Of a stretch of DNA of 50,844 nt, positions 8,458-16,967 are shown piece by piece. How positions within the stretch are numbered: position 1 is the stretch's first letter; each line of letters starts with the position of its first letter. The notes beneath the pieces are model-generated. The model was given only the letters and a program-made list of their open reading frames with translations, was not told the origin of the DNA and did no database searches. Position numbers and translations under genes: made by a program. Origin of the DNA: Halioglobus sp. (GTDB lineage: Bacteria; Pseudomonadota; Gammaproteobacteria; Pseudomonadales; Halieaceae); the NCBI GenBank assembly GCA_028825045.1, contig JAPKAY010000028.1, positions 1 to 50,844 on the forward strand, written 5' to 3'.

Positions 8458-9681
8458 GTGTTTGAGTTCAGTGAAACATCCCTACGCTATCAGGAACAAC
8501 TTACGGCCTTTATGGCGGAGCACATTTATCCTCGGGAAGGTGAATACACCGCACAATTACATTCGGCAGCAAACCGCTATAGCTATCTGCCTATCATGGA
8601 TGAACTAAAGACCAAGGCTAAAGCAGCTGGTCTGTGGAACCTGTTCATACCGCCCTCACTGGCAGAGTTCAGCGATCACGGCGGTCTGACGAATTTCGAG
8701 TACGCACCCCTTGCTGAAACAATGGGCCGGGTGCTGTGGTCGCCGGAGGTGTTCAATTGTAATGCGCCGGACACCGGCAATATGGAAGTTTTCATGAAGT
8801 ACGCCACGGCGGCGCAACAAGCGCAATGGCTTGCGCCACTATTAGAAGGCGATATTCGTTCCTCTTACGCCATGACAGAGCCCCAGGTCGCCTCCTCGGA
8901 TGCCACTAATATTGAACTTGGCATTGTGCAAGATGGCGATGAATGGGTATTAAACGGTCGCAAATGGTTTATCACCGGCGCGCTGTACGAGCGCACCCGT
9001 ATCTTTATCGTGATGGGAAAGTCGGACCCGGATAACCCCAATCGCCACCAGCAGCAGACACAGGTACTGGTTCCGAAAGATACGCCAGGCCTGCAATTGA
9101 TTCGCCCGCTCACAACATTGGGTTATGACGACGCCCCTCTCGGTCACGCCGAGATGGTGTTTAAGAATGTACGCGTGCCACTGGAAAACGTATTGCTTGG
9201 TGCAGGCAGAGGCTTTGAAATCGCACAGGGGCGACTGGGGCCAGGCAGAATCCACCACTGCATGCGTTTGATTGGGGCGGCACAACGCTCGCTGGAACTG
9301 GCTTGCAAACGCGTAGCCTCGCGCACTACCTTCGGCCGCACTCTGAGCCAGCATCAGTCTGTTCGCGAAGATATCGCTCGCAGTTTTTCAGAGATAGAAA
9401 TGGCGCGATTGCTTGTCCTCAAAACCTGCAAAAAAATGGACGAGGTCGGCGCCAAGGCGGCACTGGACATGATCGCAGCCAGCAAAACCACGGTACCCTT
9501 ACTGGTACAGAATATTATCGATCGCTGCATGCAAATGCATGGCGCCGGTGGACTCACAGCAGACTACTGCATGGCTGAGGCCTTCAACTACGCGCGCTGG
9601 TGTCGCCAGGCAGACGGCCCCGACCAGGTGCATCAGATGGCCCTGGGGAAACAGGTGATTAATCGTTACGCCGACTCCTGA
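8458..9681 (+). CDS. Acyl-CoA dehydrogenase, ACAD10/11 (LvaC-like) subfamily
   Basis: I place the start at GTG 8458, which has GGAG 6 nt upstream and gives a 407-residue protein beginning at the usual family N-terminus (FEFSETSLRYQEQLTAFM). ATG 8401 would add 19 residues without a ribosome site. Acyl-CoA dehydrogenase landmarks include YAMTEPQVASSDATN and NGRKWFITGA in the beta-domain and QMHGAGG in the C-terminal helical domain. At the place where classical enzymes have YEGT with the catalytic glutamate, this one reads ADGPDQVH, as in ACAD10/11-type enzymes (Asp at residue 386). Together with the kinase gene this points to conversion of phosphorylated 4-hydroxyacyl-CoA rather than ordinary dehydrogenation. 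FAD-binding and substrate are inferred. Confidence 0.88.
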   Translation: MFEFSETSLRYQEQLTAFMAEHIYPREGEYTAQLHSAANRYSYLPIMDELKTKAKAAGLWNLFIPPSLAEFSDHGGLTNFEYAPLAETMGRVLWSPEVFNCNAPDTGNMEVFMKYATAAQQAQWLAPLLEGDIRSSYAMTEPQVASSDATNIELGIVQDGDEWVLNGRKWFITGALYERTRIFIVMGKSDPDNPNRHQQQTQVLVPKDTPGLQLIRPLTTLGYDDAPLGHAEMVFKNVRVPLENVLLGAGRGFEIAQGRLGPGRIHHCMRLIGAAQRSLELACKRVASRTTFGRTLSQHQSVREDIARSFSEIEMARLLVLKTCKKMDEVGAKAALDMIAASKTTVPLLVQNIIDRCMQMHGAGGLTADYCMAEAFNYARWCRQADGPDQVHQMALGKQVINRYADS

Positions 9682-9712
9682 TCTTACACAACGGATTTGT
9701 TAGTATCCGACT

Positions 9713-10570
9713 ATGGACCTAAAAGCACTCGCCCTGCCAATCTTTGCCCTACTGATACTCGCAGAAGCCGTCATCACTGCTACTCGCGGACGGAATGCCT
9801 ACATCGGGCGTGACTTCGGCGGCTCCATGTCGCAGCTGAGCATGAATGTCCTCGTAAAACTGGGCGTGGACGGCCTGGTAATTGGCCTGTATTTTTTCCT
9901 CTACCAGTTCCGGCTGTTTGATATGGAGAACAGCCCCCTCCAATGGTTGTTTACGCTGGTGGTGCTGGACTTTTTCTTCTACTGGTATCACCGCGCGTCT
10001 CACCGTGTTCGCTTCCTGTGGTGTGCACATGTGGTACACCATTCCAGCGAACACATGAACTTCGGCACCGCACTGCGGCAGTCTCCCACCGGGCCGCTCA
10101 CCATCGTAATGTTTTACTGGCCGCTTCCGCTGTTAGGCTTCCACCCGCTGGTCATTGCCAGCGCCGGTGCCGTGGCAACCATTTATGGTTTCTGGACCCA
10201 CACCGAAACCGTGCGCAAATTATGGCGGCCGCTGGAGTGGGTGTTTGTCACTCCCTCCCACCACCGCGCGCACCACGGTTCTAACCCGGAGTACATCGAC
10301 AAGAACTATGCCAACCTGCTGATAATCTGGGATCGACTATTTGGCACCTTTGAGCCGGAGATTGCGCCGGTGCGTTATGGTCTGATCAATAACATCCACA
10401 CTTACCATCCACTGAAAATTGCTTTCACCGAGTGGTATAAATTATTGCGTGATACCGGACGAGCCAGATCGATAGGGTTGGTAAGACAACTGTGGACTAA
10501 ACCGCCGGGGTGGCAGCCCGTACAGAGCGATAACCAGGAAACTTCCGCTACGCCTTCTGCAGCCGACTGA
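9713..10570 (+). CDS. Fatty acid hydroxylase / sterol desaturase family membrane protein
   Basis: 285 residues with several hydrophobic segments (about 5-22, 45-65, 78-92, 130-160). The eight-histidine di-iron signature is intact: H93xxxH97, H106xxHH110, H163 in the third element and H183-H-x-x-H187-H188. The family inserts oxygen or double bonds in lipids using O2 and di-iron; substrates range from fatty acids to sterols, carotenoids and alkylglycerols. It starts 31 bp after the acyl-CoA dehydrogenase, without a clear Shine-Dalgarno; a small stem (CGGAT/ATCCG) lies right before the ATG. The location suggests it may provide or process the hydroxylated lipid used by the upstream cluster, which is my inference. 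Confidence 0.88.
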   Translation: MDLKALALPIFALLILAEAVITATRGRNAYIGRDFGGSMSQLSMNVLVKLGVDGLVIGLYFFLYQFRLFDMENSPLQWLFTLVVLDFFFYWYHRASHRVRFLWCAHVVHHSSEHMNFGTALRQSPTGPLTIVMFYWPLPLLGFHPLVIASAGAVATIYGFWTHTETVRKLWRPLEWVFVTPSHHRAHHGSNPEYIDKNYANLLIIWDRLFGTFEPEIAPVRYGLINNIHTYHPLKIAFTEWYKLLRDTGRARSIGLVRQLWTKPPGWQPVQSDNQETSATPSAAD

Positions 10571-10736
10571 ATTTCGTCGCCAACGCAAGCTACCCCTTTC
10601 TCAACTATCGACGCAGAATAAAAACGTACTGTTTCGACTGCAGGACAATGGGACGGGTACTTATCAATGGGGCCATCTCATTCTGTGCCACGCAATTAGA
10701 ATTCACACAAGCCAACGACGCTATAGCTGAGCAGCT

Positions 10737-12407
10737 CTAGGCCGCACGTTTAGCACCCCCACGGTCCTTCGACGAGGGTTTACCACCTGCCGACGGTTTT
10801 GCCTGCGGGGTACTCTTCTTTCGCTTCGTGGCCGATTTCTTTTTCGCAGGCTTCTTCACCTGATCCGAATGCACCCGGTGTTCACGTAGTGCCTCGCGAT
10901 CAGCGCGGGTAGGCGTAGGGCGGCGACGCGAAGTGCGCGGCCGATGGTATTCAGATTCCTCTGGACGTAAATCCCCCTGCTCAAAACGATGCAGGATTTC
11001 CTCCATAGTGCGGCTTATCTTGGTACAGGTGCGAATGGCCTCTACCACCGGATAGGTAGAGCGCTCGCCGCCTTCCATCAATGCAATCAAATCTGTTTCC
11101 GACAGGTGGGAGAGGAGCTTGGCCGGGTTGTACCAGCTAAAATTCGGGACAATATTAATGTCACCGCTGTACTCCTGATCCATCAGCCCGTGAATGCTGC
11201 TCATCAACATGTTGAATCGAGGCCAGGTCTCGCTACGTTTCTGCACCATGCCCCGATAGAAATTCAACACTTCGCGTCCAACGCCAATCCCCAAAGTACC
11301 CAGTGCAGCATTCAGCGCATTACGCTCCCCATCGCTCTTGAGGAACGGTATAGCGATAGGATTTACCATGCTCACGATATAATGATTGGTGGAGTAAAGA
11401 CGCTGAAGACGCTTGGCCGGAAGGTCATCCGCAATAGAACCGTCCACCCATTTACGCGTGGGAAGATAGGGCTGGGGCTCTCCGTGCTGGTTTTTAGCCA
11501 TCAACATCACTGGCGGAAACACACCAGGCACAGCGCAGGATGCCATTACCGCAGCCCGTACGTAGACATTGGGTGACGTGATGGCATTGAGCAACCTCGA
11601 TCGCTGATGCAACTCCGCCGGTGCAATCGATATACTGATCTGTCTACCTGTTTTCTCGTACGCTTCCTGGAAGGTCAAATCGGGAATCATTCGAGCAATA
11701 AGCTTCTCCAGATCAGCCACATCAATCTGTGGATTCGCCCCGAAAAACATTCGAGTAAAAAGACTCCCTTCCCGCTCGACCTCAGAGAGCACATTCGCGG
11801 GATCGTAAAATCGCTGTAATTCCTTGTCATTATGTGTTCCCAGGGTTCCCGCAACCAAGGAACCGGCACTTGATCCGGAAATAACCCGCGGCAGCAAATC
11901 CTGATCCAGCAGGTTCTTGACGACACCCAGATGGTAGAACCCGAGTACGCCTCCTCCACTTAACATCAGAGCAGAACGGCCAAAACAAATATTAGCCCGA
12001 TAGAAAAAATCGAGTTTCTGCTGCACGTCTATTTCATCCGTATCCAGCTCCGCGAGAAAACGCAGGGAGTCGTCTACCTCGTCGATATATTGCTCGATCA
12101 GGGTTTTCGTGCCAAATTTCGCGCGACTGTAGAGGCTGTGGCGGCCCATGCCCCCCATATTGCCGTGAATACCCTCATTGAGCGTGAATAACAGTCCCTG
12201 ATAGTCGTGGCGCGCGCGCAATCTTCGTAATGTATCCAGTCGCAGTCGAATCTGTGCGTAGTCATACTGGCTGGTCTGGTCCACCTCGCGCCAGCGCTTT
12301 TGACCCGACAGTCGATCATGCTCTTTGGCAGCTTCGCTCCACGATTCATAGCCCAAAGCCTGGTCCATGTGTTTCTGCAGAGATTTCAATTTACGCGCGT
12401 TTTTCAA
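10737..12407 (-). CDS. Patatin-like phospholipase with DUF3336 N-domain and Lys-rich tail
   Basis: The frame is open from ATG 12482, but I place the start at TTG 12407: it has AGGAGA at 12417-12422 with 9-nt spacing, and the protein then begins at the family-typical LKNARKLKSLQKHMDQ. This gives 556 residues. The DUF3336-like helical N-terminus is followed by the patatin domain: oxyanion loop GGGVLG (151-156), nucleophile elbow G-S-S180-A-G and catalytic aspartate D322 in WVDGS. Relatives act as triacylglycerol lipases or lysophospholipases (yeast Tgl3/4/5 family). The last 40 or so residues are rich in Lys, Ala and Pro and could bind anionic lipid or nucleic acid. No signal peptide. It is convergent with the hydroxylase and divergent from the efflux genes. 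Confidence 0.88.
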   Translation of the reverse strand: MKNARKLKSLQKHMDQALGYESWSEAAKEHDRLSGQKRWREVDQTSQYDYAQIRLRLDTLRRLRARHDYQGLLFTLNEGIHGNMGGMGRHSLYSRAKFGTKTLIEQYIDEVDDSLRFLAELDTDEIDVQQKLDFFYRANICFGRSALMLSGGGVLGFYHLGVVKNLLDQDLLPRVISGSSAGSLVAGTLGTHNDKELQRFYDPANVLSEVEREGSLFTRMFFGANPQIDVADLEKLIARMIPDLTFQEAYEKTGRQISISIAPAELHQRSRLLNAITSPNVYVRAAVMASCAVPGVFPPVMLMAKNQHGEPQPYLPTRKWVDGSIADDLPAKRLQRLYSTNHYIVSMVNPIAIPFLKSDGERNALNAALGTLGIGVGREVLNFYRGMVQKRSETWPRFNMLMSSIHGLMDQEYSGDINIVPNFSWYNPAKLLSHLSETDLIALMEGGERSTYPVVEAIRTCTKISRTMEEILHRFEQGDLRPEESEYHRPRTSRRRPTPTRADREALREHRVHSDQVKKPAKKKSATKRKKSTPQAKPSAGGKPSSKDRGGAKRAA

Positions 12408-12686
12408 GGGTGTATCTCTCCTGTCGGTACTGTTTACTAGCTGCTTGCGCAGAGCACCTAGGATAAGCCAAATGGTGTACAACGCCTAGCATTGCATCGG
12501 CACTTAACAGGCGCAGAAACCGCCCCTGTCAAGCGCCGGACAACATTCATTTCAACACTTGTAGGCTGCACTTTTGGCTCGATTTGGTCACTGTAGGTGC
12601 ACGCAGGACGCAAAGCACATAGAATGCTCACTGGTTTGATGATATTGCGGCTCAACGCAATTCACATACGCACGAGAGGAAGGTCT

Positions 12687-13754
12687 TTGCGCGCATATAC
12701 TTTTGTTGTCCTGCTGTTGTTGCTTATATTTGGCAGTGTGGCGGGCTATCTGTACAACAAATTCTCCACGCTCGCCGGTATGGATTTTACGCCACCCCCG
12801 ATCACTATCGCAGCCGCAACCGCACAATCGGCGGTCTGGCCCTCGCAACTCGAAGCTGTAGGCACCATTCGCGCAACCCGCGGCGTAGAATTAAGCGCAG
12901 AAACCAGCGGCGAGATTATTGCCATCGAGGTGCGTTCCGGTGAACAGGTGACCGTCGGACAAGCCATCCTCACGCTCAACGACAGTGTCGAACGCGCCAG
13001 TCTCCGTCGACAGGAGGCAAATTTGACACTCGCCCGCCTGCTGTTCGAGCGCGACGCAAGTCTGATCAAAAATAAATCCATACCCCAGAGTCAATACGAC
13101 AACTCTCAGGCTAATCTGGACAGCGCCATCGCACAGCTGGCAGAAACGGATGCCCGACTGGCCAACAAGCGCATCGTGGCGCCATTTGCGGGCACCACTG
13201 GCATCATGAAGGTCAAAGTGGGCGACTATATCGAGTCGGGAACACCTATTACCCACTTACAGGACCTCAGTGAACTGGAAATTGACTTCTCTGTTCCCGA
13301 CAGGTACTTCCCCGCTTTACGGCCGGGGCTGAGCATCGATGTACTCACTCCGGCCTTCCCAGATAAGGTATTTAAAGCGAGTTTGGCTGCACTGGATGCC
13401 AGTGTAGACACGGGCACCCGAAATTTGCTGCTGCGCGCCAAGCTGGAAAATAGTACGGGCCTCCTCCCTGGTATGTTCGCCCGCCTGATTGTCGACTTGG
13501 ACCAAGCCGTTCGCGTAGTGACAGTCCCCGAAACTGCAGTCACCTATTCGCTGCATGGCAATACGGTTTACGTCCTGACACAAGGCAAGGGGGAAACGAC
13601 AGCGCGACCACGTGTGGTGCAGACAGGCGACACACACGACGGTGAAATCGCAGTCCTTGATGGTCTTCTCAGCGGCGAATGGGTGGTGACGGTCGGTCAG
13701 AACAAATTGTATCGGGACGCTCGCGTGATCGTCGACGACTCCGTGGAACTCTAG
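12687..13754 (+). CDS. RND efflux periplasmic adaptor (membrane fusion protein)
   Basis: The frame begins at GTG 12597, but TTG 12687 has AGAGGA 6 nt upstream and puts the hydrophobic N-terminal anchor (LRAYTFVVLLLLLIFGSVAG) at the very start, giving 355 residues; ATG 12639 is a third option. The adaptor architecture is seen in order: a barrel-sandwich half (TRGVELSAETSGEI), a coiled-coil hairpin (ASLRRQEANLTLARLLFERD to AQLAETDARLANKR), the second lipoyl half (IVAPFAGTTGIM), a beta-barrel (ELEIDFSVPDRYFPAL) and a membrane-proximal domain. It would link the pump encoded 6 bp downstream to an outer-membrane channel, for which no gene is present here. Confidence 0.9.
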   Translation: MRAYTFVVLLLLLIFGSVAGYLYNKFSTLAGMDFTPPPITIAAATAQSAVWPSQLEAVGTIRATRGVELSAETSGEIIAIEVRSGEQVTVGQAILTLNDSVERASLRRQEANLTLARLLFERDASLIKNKSIPQSQYDNSQANLDSAIAQLAETDARLANKRIVAPFAGTTGIMKVKVGDYIESGTPITHLQDLSELEIDFSVPDRYFPALRPGLSIDVLTPAFPDKVFKASLAALDASVDTGTRNLLLRAKLENSTGLLPGMFARLIVDLDQAVRVVTVPETAVTYSLHGNTVYVLTQGKGETTARPRVVQTGDTHDGEIAVLDGLLSGEWVVTVGQNKLYRDARVIVDDSVEL

Positions 13755-13760
13755 CCCTAA

Positions 13761-16700
13761 ATGGCCTTCACCGACCACTTCATACAACGCCCGGTACTGG
13801 CTATTGTCGTCAGCAGTTTACTGCTGCTGCTGGGGGGCACCGCGATTTCGCGCGTGAATATACGCGAATTTCCTGAGATTGAGCGCAGCGTCATCAGTGT
13901 CGAGACATTTTATCGAGGCGCCAGCGCCCGCACGGTTCAGGGCTTTGTCACCACCCCATTACAACTGAGTATCGCCGGGGCCAGGGGCATCGAATACATG
14001 TCCTCCAGCAGCAATCCGGGCTTGTCCGAGATTCAGGTGCATGTACGCCTGGGTGAAAACAGCAGCGACGTTTTGTCTGAGGTTATCGCCAAGGTCAACG
14101 AAGCCCGCGGTGACCTTCCCCGAGAAATTGAAGACCCGGTGGTCTCCACCACTTCGGGCGGCGACGCCATGATGTATCTGGCGTTTTACAGCAAGCAAAT
14201 GACTCCGTACCAAATCACCGACTATCTGGTACGCAATGTTCAACCGGAGTTGGCCACTTTGGAAGGCGTAGGAAAAGCCAATATTTTTGGTCGTTTCCTG
14301 GCGATGCGTATCTGGCTGGACCCAGTACGCATGGCGGCCTTCGGCGTAACGGCGACCGATATCAGCGAAGCCATTAAGCGCGACAACTACATCGCCAGTT
14401 CAGGCTCCACAATAGGGAATCTAGTGCGTGCGACGGTCGATGCGCGCACCGACATGAAAAAGCCAGAGGATTTCGAGAAACTGGTGGTTCGCCAGGTCGA
14501 TGAAAAGCGAGTACGGCTGGGGGATGTCGCCGATGTGGAACTCTCCGCGGAAACCACTGAGTTCAGAACGCTGTCCAGTGGACGCGATGCGGTGTTTATG
14601 TCGGTGCTGCAAACACCCGACGCAAACCCACTGGACGTTTCTCGTCGCGTGCACGAGGCAATACCAGGCATCAGAGACAACTTGCCGGCTGATATGGAGC
14701 TATTTTTGGACTGGGATGGCAGTATCGTCATCGATGAAGCGCTCAAAGAAGTCGTTTCTACGCTGTTTGAGGCAGCCTTAATTGTCATCCTCGTGATTTA
14801 CCTGTTTCTCGGTTCTTTCAGGGTGGTGCTGATCCCTTTGGTGGCCATACCCCTGTCACTGGTTGGCGTTGTTTTTCTGATGTTGGCAATGGGCTTTTCC
14901 CTCAATCTGCTGACCTTACTTGCCATGGTCATTGCGATCGGCCTGGTGGTAGATGATGCGATAGTTGTAGTGGAAAATGTGCACCGACATATCGAGCTCG
15001 GCGCCTCTCCCCGAGAGGCTGCTCTGGCAGGTGCTCGCGAAGTCGCCCTGCCTGTGATGGCAATGACCTTAACACTGGCCGCCGTTTACGCACCCATCAG
15101 TTTTATCGGCGGCCTGACTGGAGCGCTGTTCAGCGAGTTCGCCCTAACGCTGGCGGGGGCGGTAATAGTGTCCGGCATTGTCGCCCTCACTCTGAGCCCG
15201 ATGATGTGCTCTCGGGTCCTCAAGGACAAAGAACACCAGGGGCGTTTTTCGACCTGGCTCGACGCGCGCTTTAATCAACTAAACGGACAATATCGACGCC
15301 TACTGTCGATTTGCCTTGGTAATCGAGGGGCAGTCATTCTATTTGCCACCGTCATCCTCGCCAGCTTGCCGGTGCTGTTTACGCTAGCACAGGAGGAACT
15401 GGCCCCGGAAGAAGATACCGGGGGACTTTACGTGACGGGTATTGCTCCGCGCTACGCTAACATCGAATACATTGATTATTTCATGGACGAGGTGGTGCAA
15501 ATATGGAAAGGCATTCCTGAGTTCAGCCACTCATGGCAAGTAATGTTTCCCAGCAATAATTTCGGTGGTATCACTCTGCATCCCTGGTCCGAGCGAGAGC
15601 GAACACAACAGGAAGTACATGCAGAATTCCAGAAGAAACTCGGTGGCGTGGCGGGAATGCAGATGTTCGCTTTTGGTACGCCTCCGCTACCCGGATTCGA
15701 TGCCGGATTGCCTGTGAGCTTTGTCGCCGCCTCCACTGCAGATTATCGTGAAGTAATGCGTGTAGGAGACGAATTGGTAAAGGCAGCCCGCGAGTCTGGC
15801 CTCTTTATTTTTATTACCCAAAATCTTAAGTTTGATCGGCCAGAGGTAAAAGTTAATATCGATCGGGAACTCGCAGCCCGTTTAGGTATTTCCATGCGTG
15901 ATATCGGAGAAACTCTAGCCATTATGCTGGGCGAAACTGAAGTTAATCGCTTCAGTCTGCAGGGGCGCTCATACAAGGTTATTCCTCAGGCCGGAAGTGG
16001 TTTTCGCCTGACCAAACAGGAGCTGGAAAAATACTACCTGCGCACGACTGGTGGCGAATTGGTGCCCCTTTCCGCCGTGATTTCGCTCACATCTGAAGTG
16101 GAGCCAAATGAACTGACCCAGTACCAGCAACTCAATAGCACGACGATTCAGGGAATCATGATGCCGCCCAACGGCCTGGGCGCAGGGCTGGAATTTTTGC
16201 GCGATACGCTGCAAAAAATCGCACCTAAAGGTTTTAAAGAGGGGTACACCGGCGCTTCCCATCGCTTCATGCAGGAGACCGCCTCATTTCCACTGCTGTT
16301 TGCGCTCTCGATTGTGCTGATCTTTCTTGTATTAGCCGCACAGTTCAACAGCTTCCGCGATCCCTTTGTGGTACTGCTAAGTGTCCCGCTCTCAATTTTT
16401 GGCGCCGCGGTCCCAATAGCACTGGGATTCGCCACGCTGAATATCTACACGCAGATTGGCCTGCTGACGCTAATCGGACTTATCACCAAACACGGCATTC
16501 TAATCGTGGAATTTTCCAATAAGCTCCTGTTGCAAGGGAAGACCCGCCACGATGCTGTGCTGGAGGCAGCGTCACTGCGACTGCGGCCAATCCTGATGAC
16601 GACCTTCGCTACAGTGTTGGGGGTGTGGCCACTGGTGATCGCCAGCGGACCGGGGGCGAACAGTCGCTTTAGCATCGGGCTTATGATTACTGCGGGTATG

Positions 16701-16811
16701 TTGGTAGGTACCTTGTTTACACTATTTGTTATCCCGGTATTTTATTTGCCCTTTACCCGACGCGGTCAGCAACCGCTTCCAGCACAGGAGCAACCTTCCC
16801 TGGCCGGATAA
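13761..16811 (+). CDS. RND multidrug-type efflux pump, inner-membrane subunit
   Basis: 1016 residues, the normal size for an AcrB/MexB-type pump. The typical N-terminus (FTDHFIQRPVLAIVVSSLLL) is followed by two large periplasmic loops and twelve expected membrane helices. The proton relay is intact: D398-D399 in GLVVDDAIVVVENV (AcrB D407/D408) and K910 in GLITKHGILIVEF (AcrB K940). It would export amphiphilic compounds in a proton-driven complex with the adaptor 6 bp upstream. The MexF/VexF-like subgroup or a solvent/fatty-acid exporter is possible; substrate is not readable. CCAGC-AAAAA-GCTGG right after the stop (16812-16826) is a weak hairpin without a T-run. Confidence 0.94.
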   Translation: MAFTDHFIQRPVLAIVVSSLLLLLGGTAISRVNIREFPEIERSVISVETFYRGASARTVQGFVTTPLQLSIAGARGIEYMSSSSNPGLSEIQVHVRLGENSSDVLSEVIAKVNEARGDLPREIEDPVVSTTSGGDAMMYLAFYSKQMTPYQITDYLVRNVQPELATLEGVGKANIFGRFLAMRIWLDPVRMAAFGVTATDISEAIKRDNYIASSGSTIGNLVRATVDARTDMKKPEDFEKLVVRQVDEKRVRLGDVADVELSAETTEFRTLSSGRDAVFMSVLQTPDANPLDVSRRVHEAIPGIRDNLPADMELFLDWDGSIVIDEALKEVVSTLFEAALIVILVIYLFLGSFRVVLIPLVAIPLSLVGVVFLMLAMGFSLNLLTLLAMVIAIGLVVDDAIVVVENVHRHIELGASPREAALAGAREVALPVMAMTLTLAAVYAPISFIGGLTGALFSEFALTLAGAVIVSGIVALTLSPMMCSRVLKDKEHQGRFSTWLDARFNQLNGQYRRLLSICLGNRGAVILFATVILASLPVLFTLAQEELAPEEDTGGLYVTGIAPRYANIEYIDYFMDEVVQIWKGIPEFSHSWQVMFPSNNFGGITLHPWSERERTQQEVHAEFQKKLGGVAGMQMFAFGTPPLPGFDAGLPVSFVAASTADYREVMRVGDELVKAARESGLFIFITQNLKFDRPEVKVNIDRELAARLGISMRDIGETLAIMLGETEVNRFSLQGRSYKVIPQAGSGFRLTKQELEKYYLRTTGGELVPLSAVISLTSEVEPNELTQYQQLNSTTIQGIMMPPNGLGAGLEFLRDTLQKIAPKGFKEGYTGASHRFMQETASFPLLFALSIVLIFLVLAAQFNSFRDPFVVLLSVPLSIFGAAVPIALGFATLNIYTQIGLLTLIGLITKHGILIVEFSNKLLLQGKTRHDAVLEAASLRLRPILMTTFATVLGVWPLVIASGPGANSRFSIGLMITAGMLVGTLFTLFVIPVFYLPFTRRGQQPLPAQEQPSLAG

Positions 16812-16967
16812 CCAGCAAAAAGCTGGCATATTACAGGGCTTTGGTAGAAATGACCGACACGCCTTAACGCTATAGAGCACACCGCTTAAACTACCTATGA
16901 CACAACTTGGGTATTCATCCACTTTTACGCTATCGTGCATTTAGTGCAACAAGCAGAGGAAATAACC

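Noticed and set aside
10989..11576. 195-codon plus-strand frame
   Set aside because: Antisense to the patatin domain including its catalytic aspartate region; no domain or ribosome site.
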